Source: RZZS01 sp964491785
GTDB lineage: Bacteria; Pseudomonadota; Alphaproteobacteria; Micavibrionales; Micavibrionaceae
Assembly (NCBI GenBank): GCA_964491785.1
Contig: CAZBGS010000004.1
Location: 124,001 to 188,000, forward strand
Length of the DNA stretch: 64,000 bases
Reading direction: 5' to 3'
Numbering within the stretch: position 1 is the stretch's first letter; every line of letters starts with the position of its first letter. A model generated the notes under the pieces. It saw only the letters and a program-made list of their open reading frames with translations, was not told where the DNA came from and made no database searches. Below, in pieces: positions 8,777 through 16,527 of this stretch. Position numbers and translations under genes: made by a program.

Positions 8777-8797
8777 AATTTCCATACATGCTATAAT
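8768..8797 (+). promoter_or_regulatory. Candidate sigma-70 promoter of the glycine-rich gene
   Basis: A perfect −10 hexamer TATAAT lies at 8792–8797, with TTGCCT at 8768–8773 as a partial −35 element, 18 bases apart. The next start codon is 8832, preceded by GGGAGAAAA. This supports a separate transcription unit for the 8832–10138 gene pair. Confidence 0.5.
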
Positions 8798-8831
8798 GAG
8801 GCGTCGATTTGTGATTTCGACGGGAGAAAAA

Positions 8832-9356
8832 ATGAATCAAGAATTAGAGGGAGTAGTAGCGGTTGATGGTGATGTGGCAGGCGGAAGCGGCCACAATACC
8901 AACGAATCCGGAGTTACCTTAAGCGAGTATTACAGAGATTGCGTTAACAATTCAGCGCCTGGCGGAAGGGTTGCTACAAGTCGCTTCGACCCTGCTTATG
9001 CCGAAAGGAACCCAGATCGAAGACGGGTTCATGTCGGCGGCTCCGGAGTTAATGTAAGCGATGGAGAAGGTTCTTCCGCACGAATTGGCGGCAGGGGAGT
9101 AGAAGGCAGGCGTACGGAGAGATATCAGACTGAAGATGGCTCGAGGATAGATGAGAGACAAAAGTTCAGAGTTGGCAGAAATGGACAAGTGTCCGGCGAA
9201 TATAATATAAGAAGCAGAGGTTCCGATGGCGCAGGGTCAGAGTATGGCGTCGGGATCAAGAGAAATGGTGGAATCGGAGTGAATATTGGAGGCATTGAAG
9301 TTGAGACCGGCTCAAGAGGCGGGGGACTTAACATCGGAGGCTTCAGGATAAAATAA
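8832..9356 (+). CDS. Glycine-rich unknown protein
   Basis: No family recognised. The 174 residues have no signal peptide and no membrane segment. The C-terminal half is rich in glycine, arginine and alternating hydrophobic residues (GSEYGVGIKRNGGIGVNIGG, then GGGLNIGGFRIK), with spacing that suggests short beta-strands or a low-complexity adhesive surface. An in-frame ATG at 8796 exists but overlaps the −10 element, so ATG 8832, after GGGAGAAAA, is preferred. It is followed after 17 bases by another unknown gene, probably in the same transcript. Lack of export signal and odd composition leave structural protein or secretion substrate as open ideas only. Confidence 0.6.
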   Translation: MNQELEGVVAVDGDVAGGSGHNTNESGVTLSEYYRDCVNNSAPGGRVATSRFDPAYAERNPDRRRVHVGGSGVNVSDGEGSSARIGGRGVEGRRTERYQTEDGSRIDERQKFRVGRNGQVSGEYNIRSRGSDGAGSEYGVGIKRNGGIGVNIGGIEVETGSRGGGLNIGGFRIK

Positions 9357-9373
9357 GCAGGCAAGCAGCAAAA

Positions 9374-10138
9374 ATGAATAGAAAAGAAGAAGATATGTTC
9401 GGGGTTCCCGAGGAAGGCATGGTGGAGGGTGCGGAAGCCAGTCGTGCCGAGGACATGTCGGGTGCCCTGTCCGAAGAAGAGGAGCTTGATAAGGCGGAGC
9501 GGGGAAGGCGGCAACAGCAGGAAGAAGAATATGCAAAGCAAAGAGAACAGCAAGCCGGGAATGTCCGGCGCAACCAGATACCCAGCGGTTATATTGCCGA
9601 CCCTAAGACTTTAAGATACATAGAGAAATCAAGTAATTTTTTTCGAAGGCATATTGTAGACGGCGTCGATCTGGGCCGCGGGGTGTACCTGCAGAACGGC
9701 CATTTCAAGTGGCACTCGGTGGATGGTAACCTCAGGCCCGAGCAGGCTGAAATAATTATCCAACATGCAGTCAAGGCCGGATGGGCGACGATGTACGCCT
9801 TCGGCAAAGACGGAAGATCCGGAAACAATCAGGCAGAACAGGTTCTTCAGGCAAAGCTTGTCGAAATTCAGAAACGAAATTGGGACGCCACAAAATCGGT
9901 GCTTGCGTATCAGGGGTTGTCCGTGAAGTCCGGAGATGCCGCTGACAAGAGTCTCAGGGAGCCTGGATACAGGAGAGATACTCCGAAAATGATATTCAAC
10001 AATGCCGTAGATGGTTTCAATAAAAAGTGGGGAGACAGGCTGGCGAGGACGTTTAATCCCAGAGCCCGCTACGTTGCAGCAGAACAGCATCGTAGAGCCG
10101 TGGAAAGAATGGCGGCGCAGAATTTCGAGCAGTCCTGA
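9374..10138 (+). CDS. Unknown protein, possible LPD7-like (relaxase-associated) domain
   Basis: A 254-residue soluble protein. Residues ~1–60 are acidic and glutamine/glutamate-rich, probably helical or disordered (LSEEEELDKAERGRR). The middle, residues ~75–160, reads FFRRHIVDGVDLGRGVYL, then AEIIIQHAVKAGWATMYAFGK, then QAKLVEIQKRNWD. That order of a short strand segment followed by an aKGW-type helix and a second helix recalls the LPD7 domain attached to plasmid relaxases and polyvalent proteins. The match is by eye only and weak. The C-terminus is basic. It is co-directional with the glycine-rich gene (17-base gap) and faces an Flp pilin gene on the other strand, 5 bases away. No other conjugation genes are present. 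Confidence 0.6.
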   Translation: MNRKEEDMFGVPEEGMVEGAEASRAEDMSGALSEEEELDKAERGRRQQQEEEYAKQREQQAGNVRRNQIPSGYIADPKTLRYIEKSSNFFRRHIVDGVDLGRGVYLQNGHFKWHSVDGNLRPEQAEIIIQHAVKAGWATMYAFGKDGRSGNNQAEQVLQAKLVEIQKRNWDATKSVLAYQGLSVKSGDAADKSLREPGYRRDTPKMIFNNAVDGFNKKWGDRLARTFNPRARYVAAEQHRRAVERMAAQNFEQS

Positions 10139-10143
10139 TATCG

Positions 10144-10317
10144 CTACTCCGAAAGATTGCTGTTTATATAATCTGAAAAAGTTTCAAAAATTGAGGATAT
10201 AGTTTCTCCGGTAAGGAAGACAGCCGCCAACGCCGCTACGCCAAGGCAGCTTGCAATTAGAGCGTATTCTACAGCCGTTGCTCCGGATTGGTCTTCCAAG
10301 AAAAGATTTTTTCCCAT
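10144..10317 (-). CDS. flp: Flp/Fap-type pilin, orphan
   Basis: A 57-residue open frame encodes a class IVb (Flp) pilin. Its short leader MGKNLFLEDQSGATAVEYAL carries the Flp signature G-A-T-A-V-E-Y. Leader processing is normally by the TadV/CpaA prepilin peptidase just before the hydrophobic segment, with the conserved Glu at position +5. The helix that follows (IASCLGVAALAAVFLTG) is the pilus-core segment, and the remaining ~20 residues form a short tail. Flp pilins build tight-adherence pili with the Tad secretion machine, of which no component is encoded in this window. It is therefore an unlinked pilin gene. Start ATG 10317 and stop TAG 10144–10146 are clear. Confidence 0.88.
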   Translation of the reverse strand: MGKNLFLEDQSGATAVEYALIASCLGVAALAAVFLTGETISSIFETFSDYINSNLSE

Positions 10318-10437
10318 ATGAACCTATAAATGTAAAAGCCCTTACCAATTATAGCTTTTTTCCTTTATATAGTCGTTATCATTTTTGAAGTATCGATACC
10401 GGTTATAAAACACCGGTATACACGGAGCAGATAATTA

Positions 10438-11199
10438 ATGGCCCCCTTCGACATTATAGACATTACGAGCCTTGGATATCGGAAGGTCTGGCAGGAAAAG
10501 AGGTTTCTGGCAAGGATCTCGGCGCTTCCTTTTGTCGTGAAGCTGATATTGATGGGGGCATCGATTGTCTTCGGTATTTCGAGAAATTTTGTATGGCAGG
10601 CGCTGGTCATGCTGCCTTCGTTTCTTGCCGAGGGCTGGGTAGTGGTTGTACTCGCAAGGATGATTTTTCAGGAACAGAACAGTTTTTCTTCAAGGCAGGA
10701 CGGCCGTTTTGTGATGGCGGGAATGGTTATGTACGCGCTGATTAAATTTCTGCAGATGGGCGCAATGGAATTTGTGTATGCCGATCCGTCCCAGGTTCCT
10801 GCAGAGGCTCAGGTTCCTGAGATTCCGGAGGGTACGATACTTTTTGCGTCTATAGCTTTCGTGCTTTCGCTTTGGGGTTTCCGGTTTTTGTGGGTCTATA
10901 TCCCGCTTTCTGCAGGTTTTCTGTTCAGGGAGGTTTTTTCGCTGCTTCGCGGCCCCATGCTTTCATTTTATATGATAGGGGTATGGTTGCTTTGTCTGGT
11001 GCCGTTTTTGCTGATGATGGCTTTTATTACCGGATCTGTTCTCGAATCCTACCGTGAAGTTGCCGAGATTCCATTGAATTCACAGTTATTGCTGGTCACT
11101 GTTCAGGCGGTGCTGGATTTGGCGGCGAGTATTGTCGCCACGTCAGCGATGGCTTATGCGTTCTGTTCGATGATAAACCGCAAAAGGGAAGCACATTGA
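10438..11199 (+). CDS. Polytopic membrane protein of unknown function
   Basis: No family recognised with confidence. The 253 residues contain about six hydrophobic segments, at roughly residues 38–55, 58–80, 98–118, 138–165, 178–202 and 220–245. The amino terminus (MAPFDIIDITSLGYRKVW) is cytoplasmic by charge. The gene overlaps the ferredoxin start by four bases (the TTG start overlaps the TGA stop), so they are translationally coupled. No transporter or enzyme motif is visible. The coupling suggests, but does not prove, a shared process with the ferredoxin. Confidence 0.7.
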   Translation: MAPFDIIDITSLGYRKVWQEKRFLARISALPFVVKLILMGASIVFGISRNFVWQALVMLPSFLAEGWVVVVLARMIFQEQNSFSSRQDGRFVMAGMVMYALIKFLQMGAMEFVYADPSQVPAEAQVPEIPEGTILFASIAFVLSLWGFRFLWVYIPLSAGFLFREVFSLLRGPMLSFYMIGVWLLCLVPFLLMMAFITGSVLESYREVAEIPLNSQLLLVTVQAVLDLAASIVATSAMAYAFCSMINRKREAH

Positions 11200-11516
11200 A
11201 GGATCTGAAAATATATGTAACCGACCGTAGCGGAATCGAGCATGAACTGGAGGCCGTGGAAGGCTGGAGGGTGATGGAAATAATCCGCGAGCACGGACTT
11301 GATATCAAGGCCGAATGCGGAGGCTGCTGCGCCTGCGCCACCTGCCACGTCTATGTCGACGAGGAATGGTTGCCAAAGCTTTTCCCAAAGCGGGCCGAGG
11401 AAGAGGATATGCTGGATGAGGCAATCGATCCGAAAAAAAATTCACGCCTTTCCTGCCAGCTTATCATGAGCGAGGAACTCGACGGGCTCCGGGTAACTCT
11501 TGCGCCTGATGGTTAG
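11196..11516 (+). CDS. 2Fe-2S ferredoxin (adrenodoxin type)
   Basis: A 106-residue soluble electron carrier of the adrenodoxin/Isc-type 2Fe-2S family. The cluster ligands lie in AECGGCCACATCHVY and in the distal RLSCQLI, the C-x5-C-x2-C…C pattern of the family. The DEAIDPKKNSRLSCQ segment is the usual acidic/hinge region. Such ferredoxins supply electrons to cytochrome P450s, haem biosynthesis or Fe-S cluster assembly. No isc or suf genes adjoin it. The start appears to be TTG 11196, overlapping the preceding stop; GGGAA lies upstream, and no in-frame ATG would preserve the first strand. Confidence 0.92.
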   Translation: MKDLKIYVTDRSGIEHELEAVEGWRVMEIIREHGLDIKAECGGCCACATCHVYVDEEWLPKLFPKRAEEEDMLDEAIDPKKNSRLSCQLIMSEELDGLRVTLAPDG

Positions 11517-11523
11517 GTAAATT

Positions 11524-11787
11524 TTAGTGCAAGGTCAGCTCGAGTTCGCAAAAGCGGCTCTTGCCGGGAGTTAACAGGCGGTAGTGAGCGACATAGACCG
11601 AGTGCAGCGTTCCTTCCAGTTCGTGAGTCCAGAAATCGAGAAACTTGTGCAGCTCCGGAAACCCCGGCTCAAGGTCGTAATTCTGCCAGATGAATTCCTG
11701 TAGCAAATCGGGAAAATCGGGCAGGTGGTAGATTATCCGCGCCGTCGTCAGGCGGTAATCTTCAAGCTGTTTGTCGAGACTGGCCAT
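11524..11787 (-). CDS. Usg-like family protein
   Basis: An 87-residue protein matching the alphaproteobacterial Usg-like family. Readable signatures are LEDYRLTTARIIYHLPDFPDLLQ, then FIWQNYDL.PGFPELHKFLDFW and ELEGTLHSVYVAHYRLL. Function is unknown. The gene has a strong Shine–Dalgarno (AGGAGGT) 8 bases before ATG 11787. It converges on the ferredoxin gene with 7 bases between stop codons. Its presence is one of the better taxonomic clues here, as the family is largely restricted to Alphaproteobacteria. Confidence 0.85.
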   Translation of the reverse strand: MASLDKQLEDYRLTTARIIYHLPDFPDLLQEFIWQNYDLEPGFPELHKFLDFWTHELEGTLHSVYVAHYRLLTPGKSRFCELELTLH

Positions 11788-11995
11788 TGGCGGAACCTCC
11801 TGTTTCGCGTTAAACGACCCGGCGTCAATGAAATCCCTTGAGCCTGATACAATTTTACAAATAAATTTTTCATAAAATATTAATACGGTGATACAAGGGA
11901 ACTCGGCGGGGGATGCGGCGGTATGCTACTGCAGGTCTTATTTGGCGTCTAAGCGACCGTGACGATCCGACTACCTAATCAGGGGGAAAGAAATT

Positions 11996-12610
11996 GTGGT
12001 TGTTGCTCTGCGAGATGGTCGACACGCACGCCGCATTCCCCTCTGGTTGAAACTCGCCTATACGGCTCTGGTTGCAATTGTCATACCGGTTTACTGGGTT
12101 GAGCATGGCCCAACCAATTTTCTATGGTTTTCAGATGTCGCACTGATCGTGATGCTGCCTGCGTTATGGTTCGAGAACGCCTTGCTCGCAAGCATGATGG
12201 CCGTTGGAACTCTGCCGTTCGAGATTCTCTGGCTGATCGATTTTATTCTGCTAGGCCCGCTCGGGATTGCAGATTATATGTGGGGCGCAGGCGACATGCC
12301 GATTTATCTGCGCTTGCTCTCAGGCTTTCATTTCGTGATGCCACCCGTAATGGTGTTTGCGCTTTGGCGCCTCGGATATGAGAGGCGTGCGCTACCTGCG
12401 CAGACGGTTCTGGCGTGGGTGCTTTTGCCTGCGACCTATCTTCTGACCGAGCGCGGCGAGGAAAATATAAATCTTATTTATGGGCCCACGGGGCCGCAAA
12501 ACGTCATTCCGCCGTTTGTTTACCTTCTAATGTATATGATCGTCCTGCCGCTCGCGGTTCACGTGCCCATGCACTTTCTGCTTAAGAAAATTTTCAAGAA
12601 AGGGCGCTAG
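11996..12610 (+). CDS. Polytopic membrane protein of unknown function
   Basis: A 204-residue integral membrane protein with about six hydrophobic helices and several aromatic-rich loops (HGPTNFLWFSD near residue 42, FENALLASMMAVG near 65). No named family can be assigned. GTG 11996 is taken as the start because AGGGGGAAAG lies just upstream and the first basic segment (RDGRHARRIPLWLK) gives a cytoplasmic N-terminus. The C-terminus is lysine-rich (LLKKIFKKGR). Copy B of the intergenic repeat begins six bases past its stop codon. The 207-base region before the start holds no recognisable regulatory element. Confidence 0.7.
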   Translation: MVVALRDGRHARRIPLWLKLAYTALVAIVIPVYWVEHGPTNFLWFSDVALIVMLPALWFENALLASMMAVGTLPFEILWLIDFILLGPLGIADYMWGAGDMPIYLRLLSGFHFVMPPVMVFALWRLGYERRALPAQTVLAWVLLPATYLLTERGEENINLIYGPTGPQNVIPPFVYLLMYMIVLPLAVHVPMHFLLKKIFKKGR

Positions 12611-12615
12611 CTCGG

Positions 12616-12730
12616 TTTCTCACACTCCTGTTTCCGTCATACCCGCGGCGCGACTGAAGGCGCGTTGATCTGCGGGTATCCGGATGAAGCGTGCGGCGTT
12701 GCCGCACACATATAATGGCCAGACCCCCGT
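12616..12730 (+). repeat. Structured intergenic repeat, copy B (downstream of a membrane protein gene)
   Basis: This is the plus-strand counterpart of the element at 8–122, with the same length and about 15 differences. It starts six bases after the preceding stop codon and points in the direction of that gene. The outer stem is perfect here (ATACCCGC/GCGGGTAT), and the second hairpin is a 7-bp perfect stem GTGCGGC–GTT–GCCGCAC. Together with copy A it indicates a multi-copy, RNA-foldable 3'-flanking element. Confidence 0.75.
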
Positions 12731-12811
12731 ATGCACTTTGCGCTGCCAGCAGCGGCTTCGTTTGCGGGGGTGACAATTTGGCTCAAGGATTTCAAGCCTT
12801 TTAACTTGATG

Positions 12812-12842
12812 TTGATTTTGCCTGATGAATGAATTATATATT
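12812..12842 (+). promoter_or_regulatory. Candidate sigma-70 promoter of groESL
   Basis: TTGATT at 12812–12817 and TATATA at 12835–12840 are separated by 17 bases. The CIRCE operator begins just downstream, at the expected transcription start. This is the usual layout for an HrcA-repressed groESL promoter. The remainder of the 12611–12961 gap, apart from the repeat, promoter and operator, shows nothing recognisable. Confidence 0.65.
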
Positions 12843-12869
12843 CTGGCACTCGTCGGAGGTAAGTGCTAA
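12843..12869 (+). promoter_or_regulatory. CIRCE operator (HrcA binding site)
   Basis: The inverted repeat CTGGCACTC-N9-AAGTGCTAA matches the CIRCE consensus TTAGCACTC-N9-GAGTGCTAA at 15 of 18 arm positions and has the exact nine-base spacer. It lies 93 bases before the groES start and immediately after the −10 element. HrcA bound here would repress groESL until heat shock. hrcA itself is not in this window. Confidence 0.9.
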
Positions 12870-12961
12870 CGGCCTCTCCTGCGGCGGGTATGTGGGGCCT
12901 TTGGAAGCTGGCTCTAATAAGCAGCTCTTAAGGCCGCTTGTCAACATTAACGGAGGAAAAT

Positions 12962-13261
12962 ATGCCAAAATCAAAATTCCGTCCTTTGCACGACCGTGTG
13001 CTCCTGCGTCGTCTGGAGCAGGAGGAAAAGACCGCCGGGGGAATCATCATTCCCGACACCGCCAAGGAAAAGCCGCAGGAAGGCGAAGTTGTCGCCGTCG
13101 GCACCGGCTATATCAACGACAACGGCGAAGTCCGTCCGCTGGCCGTCAAGGAAGGTGACAAGGTCATCTTCTCGAAATGGGCCGGCAACGAAATCACCAT
13201 CAATGGTGAGGAATTCGTGGTCATGAAAGAATCCGACATCATCGGAGTTCTGGTTGCCTGA
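12962..13261 (+). CDS. groES: Co-chaperonin GroES
   Basis: The 10-kDa co-chaperonin caps the GroEL ring. The 99 residues contain FRPLHDRVLLRRLEQEEKTAGGIIIPDTAKEKPQEG, that is the N-terminal strand, the mobile loop that contacts GroEL and the roof region. The C-terminal strand ends FVVMKESDIIGVLVA. The start at 12962 follows GGAGGAAAAT. An earlier in-frame start would add a segment absent from the family. groEL follows after 42 bases in the same operon, under the CIRCE operator. Confidence 0.98.
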   Translation: MPKSKFRPLHDRVLLRRLEQEEKTAGGIIIPDTAKEKPQEGEVVAVGTGYINDNGEVRPLAVKEGDKVIFSKWAGNEITINGEEFVVMKESDIIGVLVA

Positions 13262-13303
13262 TTTACGGAACCTTAGAAATTCAAGCAAAGGAGAAAAATT
13301 GAA

Positions 13304-14953
13304 ATGAGTGCGAAACAGGTTAAATTCAGCGCCGATGCGCGCGAACGCATGCTGCGGGGCATCAATACGCTTGCCAACGCGGTAAAGGTTACCCTCGGGC
13401 CCAAGGGCCGGAACGTGGTTCTGGACAAGTCTTTCGGCGCTCCGCGCATCACCAAGGACGGTGTTACGGTCGCCAAGGAAATCGAGCTCGAAGACAAGTT
13501 CGAGAATATGGGAGCGCAACTGATCCGCAAGGTCGCTGAGAAGCAGAACGACGAGGCGGGCGACGGCACGACCACCGCTACCATTCTGGCTCATGCCATC
13601 GTTCACGGAGGCAACAAGGCTGTCGCCGCCGGGATGAACCCGATGGATGTCAAACGCGGTATCGACAAGGCTGTCGAAGCTGTGGTCGCCGATCTTAAAA
13701 AACGCGCGAAGCCTGTAAAAAGCAATGAGGAAATCCGTCAGATCGGCACCATTTCCGCCAACGGAGACAACGAAATCGGCGGTCTTATCGCCCAGGCCAT
13801 GGAAAAGGTCGGCAATGAGGGCGTGATCACGGTCGAAGAGGCGAAGAGCCTGCATAACGAACTGGAAGTCGTCGAGGGCATGCAGTTCGATCGCGGGTAC
13901 CTGTCACCCTACTTCATTACCGATGCCGACAAGATGCAGTGCACCCTGGAGAAGCCCTTTATCCTGCTGTGCGACAAGAAGGTTTCCAACCTTCAGTCTA
14001 TGCTTCCGGTTCTGGAAGCGGTAGTTCAGTCCGGTCGTCCGCTGCTGATCGTTGCTGAAGACGTCGAAGGCGAGGCTCTGGCCACGCTGGTCGTTAACAA
14101 GCTGCGTGGCGGCCTGAAGGTCGCCGCCGTCAAGGCCCCCGGCTTTGGCGACCGCCGCAAGGCAATGCTGGAAGACATGGCGATCCTCACCGGCGGTAAC
14201 GTCGTTTCCGAGGACGTTGGTATCAAGCTGGAGAATGTAACTCTCGACATGCTTGGCACCGCCAAGAAAGTCACCATCACCAAGGACGAAACCACCATCG
14301 TCGACGGCGCAGGCGACAAGAGCGAGATCGAGGCACGCTGCGGCCAGATCCGCAAGCAGATCGAAGACACTTCCTCCGACTACGACAAGGAAAAACTGCA
14401 GGAGCGTCTGGCAAAGCTGTCGGGCGGCGTTGCCGTTATCCGCGTCGGAGGCGCTACGGAAGTCGAGGTCAAGGAACGCAAGGATCGTGTAGATGACGCG
14501 ATGCATGCCACCAGGGCTGCGGTCGAGGAAGGCATCGTCGCCGGTGGCGGGGCCGCGCTCTTCTATTCGAAGAGAGTACTTGAAGATCTTGAAGGTGAAA
14601 ACGAAGATCAAAACGTCGGCATCAAAATTGTCCGTCATGCCCTGTCTACGCCAATGCGCCAGATCGCTGAAAACGCAGGTGTCGAAGGCACGCTGGTCGT
14701 CAGCAAGCTCCTAGACCAGAAGAGCACCGATTTCGGGTTCGACGCGCAGAAAGGCGAATACACCGATATGGTCAAGGCCGGTATTATCGACCCGGTCAAG
14801 GTTGTTCGTACTGCGCTGCAGGACGCTGCCTCGATAGCCGCTCTGATAATCACTACCGAAGCTTCCGTCACCGATATTCCGGAGGAGAAGAAAGGCGATA
14901 ATGGCGCGGGTGCCATGGGCGGTATGGGCGGTATGGGCGGTATGGACTTCTAA
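13304..14953 (+). CDS. groEL: Chaperonin GroEL
   Basis: The 60-kDa chaperonin forms the double-ring folding chamber with GroES. The 549 residues are full length. The ATP-binding segments LGPKGRNVVLDKSFGAP and NDEAGDGTTTATILA are present, as are the apical-domain segment KAPGFGDRRKAMLEDMAILTGG and the equatorial VEEGIVAGGGAAL motif. The tail ends in GGM repeats followed by GGMDF, the usual disordered cavity tail. A strong terminator follows 26 bases past the stop, so the operon is bicistronic. Confidence 0.99.
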   Translation: MSAKQVKFSADARERMLRGINTLANAVKVTLGPKGRNVVLDKSFGAPRITKDGVTVAKEIELEDKFENMGAQLIRKVAEKQNDEAGDGTTTATILAHAIVHGGNKAVAAGMNPMDVKRGIDKAVEAVVADLKKRAKPVKSNEEIRQIGTISANGDNEIGGLIAQAMEKVGNEGVITVEEAKSLHNELEVVEGMQFDRGYLSPYFITDADKMQCTLEKPFILLCDKKVSNLQSMLPVLEAVVQSGRPLLIVAEDVEGEALATLVVNKLRGGLKVAAVKAPGFGDRRKAMLEDMAILTGGNVVSEDVGIKLENVTLDMLGTAKKVTITKDETTIVDGAGDKSEIEARCGQIRKQIEDTSSDYDKEKLQERLAKLSGGVAVIRVGGATEVEVKERKDRVDDAMHATRAAVEEGIVAGGGAALFYSKRVLEDLEGENEDQNVGIKIVRHALSTPMRQIAENAGVEGTLVVSKLLDQKSTDFGFDAQKGEYTDMVKAGIIDPVKVVRTALQDAASIAALIITTEASVTDIPEEKKGDNGAGAMGGMGGMGGMDF

Positions 14954-14979
14954 GTCCTGTCTTTCCCTGAAAATGTTAC

Positions 14980-15007
14980 AAAAAGGCCGGGAAAACCCGG
15001 CCTTTTT
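14980..15007 (+). terminator. Rho-independent terminator of groESL
   Basis: The stem AAAGGCCGGG–AAAA–CCCGGCCTTT has ten perfect pairs and a four-base loop, followed by T residues. It ends the groESL transcript 26 bases after the groEL stop codon. Confidence 0.93.
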
Positions 15008-15044
15008 CATGATGCATTAAGTGTTTTTTGGCTAACCTCTCACG

Positions 15045-15815
15045 ATGAAAGGGATTTCACAACTGGTTGCTCTGGTTGGAATGGTTGCGGTTTTGATGAT
15101 GGCAGCCATTCCGGTAATGGCGGAAGAGGGAGGGCAAGGGCTTGAAAAAGGGCCGTTGTCATCTCTGGTAGTAGTTGAAATGTTTTCGTCGCAGGCTTGC
15201 GTTTTTTGCCCGCCTGCCGAGAGAATTTTTACCGATCTGGTCGCTTCGCCCTATGTCATCGGACTTTCCTGCCATGTCGATTACTTTGACGTCAGCGATA
15301 ATTCATCGGCCCGCGATTTTTGCAGCGAGCGCCAAAGCTGGTATATGACTGCCCTGCGCGCGGGGCCGAATTATACGCCGCAAATGATATTTAACGGCGT
15401 TGCCGATGCTGTCGGTTACCGCCATGAGGAAATTACGGAGGCAATGGGCATAGCGCAAATGTCGCCGGTTAAGCCTCTGGTGATACAGCAGGCGGTGGAT
15501 GATAGCCAGTTTCTTGTCGAGTTTCCTGAAACCGGAGAGGGGCAGGACGAGGGACGTGCCTATGCTGTCTGGCTTGCAAAATACGACAGGCCAAGGCTGG
15601 AGACTGTTTCGGAAGGGCATGATCTGGGCCGGAGAATGACATACAGCAATCTGATAAGCCGGCTGGAACCCCTTGACCCCTGGAACGGCGAGAGCAAGTA
15701 CCTTACGGTGAAATCCGCGCTGGAGCAGGAGAATAAAGGTTTTGCCATCCTGGTTCAGGATTACGGTTCAGGCCGCATTATTGCCGCGGGCAGGTATGAG
15801 CCAAAGGTACAATAG
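15045..15815 (+). CDS. DUF1223 (thioredoxin-fold) exported protein
   Basis: A 256-residue protein with a signal peptide (about 1–27, cleavage near VMAEE). The remainder fits DUF1223: VVEMFSSQACVFCPPAER carries the family's C-x2-C motif, followed by GLSCHVDYFDV and GPNYTPQMIFNGVADAVG. The thioredoxin-like fold is predicted for this family, but the reaction is not known. Monocistronic: it lies after the groESL terminator and before an unknown gene with its own ribosome-binding site. The CxxC and export suggest a periplasmic thiol role, which is inference. Confidence 0.88.
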   Translation: MKGISQLVALVGMVAVLMMAAIPVMAEEGGQGLEKGPLSSLVVVEMFSSQACVFCPPAERIFTDLVASPYVIGLSCHVDYFDVSDNSSARDFCSERQSWYMTALRAGPNYTPQMIFNGVADAVGYRHEEITEAMGIAQMSPVKPLVIQQAVDDSQFLVEFPETGEGQDEGRAYAVWLAKYDRPRLETVSEGHDLGRRMTYSNLISRLEPLDPWNGESKYLTVKSALEQENKGFAILVQDYGSGRIIAAGRYEPKVQ

Positions 15816-15918
15816 ATATTTCACAAATATTTTTGGTTAGCCTTGTGGCCATCTAATTTTTCAAAAAGTCTTGCAAATATTGGTCTCTTATGACAAATTG
15901 CATGGCAGGAAGGTTAGA

Positions 15919-16455
15919 ATGGAAGAGAAAAATAATAAAGGCAAAGTCTTAAAGTCTCTGATCCTTGGCGGTATTATAGGCGTCAGTTCGGTAGTTGCGA
16001 TCAGCATAGCCGTGCCGCTAACGATGGCAGGATCTCTTGCCGCGTTCTTGGCGACGGCTTCGTTGGTTTCCGGGGCATATCCGGCTGCGGGATTTGGCGC
16101 AGGGATACTGGCTGGTCTTTCGACAATAGGTCTGGCTGGTTACGGCGGTTTTAAAGCGGCGAGAGGCGTTTACCGGGCGGTGAAAAACAGTACTCTCGAC
16201 AAGGGGTGGACGGCTATCGGGGCGGCGGCTGGTGTAGTAGGAGTAATGATCATTCCTGATACTGCACCTCCGGAAATTGTTCCTGAGATAAAGAAAGATA
16301 ATACAAATAAAAACATCAGGTTAATCGTTAATGATCTGGGCAAGGAATTCGGAAATGCGAACCCGCTTTATGAGCTGGTGGCAAGAGAAGTCGCCCGGTC
16401 GGAAAATGAGAGGGGGGCGAAGGAACTGCCTGAATATTTCAAAATGGAAATTTAA
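15919..16455 (+). CDS. Hydrophobic, glycine/alanine-rich unknown protein
   Basis: No family recognised. The 178-residue product begins with a short lysine-rich segment. Three Gly/Ala-rich hydrophobic stretches follow at about residues 12–45, 48–75 and 97–115, and then a soluble charged C-terminus of ~60 residues. No cleavable signal peptide is apparent. The start at 15919 is supported by GGAAGG eight bases upstream. Alternating glycine and small residues could allow helix packing in the membrane. Eleven bases identical to the first bases of the intergenic repeat (TTTCTCACACT) occur at 16462–16472, seven bases past the stop, but the match does not continue. Confidence 0.6.
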   Translation: MEEKNNKGKVLKSLILGGIIGVSSVVAISIAVPLTMAGSLAAFLATASLVSGAYPAAGFGAGILAGLSTIGLAGYGGFKAARGVYRAVKNSTLDKGWTAIGAAAGVVGVMIIPDTAPPEIVPEIKKDNTNKNIRLIVNDLGKEFGNANPLYELVAREVARSENERGAKELPEYFKMEI

Positions 16456-16527
16456 CCCGTATTTCTCACACTATGCGGGGGGCGGTTAAGATTTCCCTCT
16501 ATCATTGAGATTCTTTGGCTATTGCTT

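Noticed and set aside
16462..16472. Third copy of the intergenic repeat after the hydrophobic unknown gene
   Set aside because: Only the first 11 bases match; similarity stops at once, so chance cannot be excluded.
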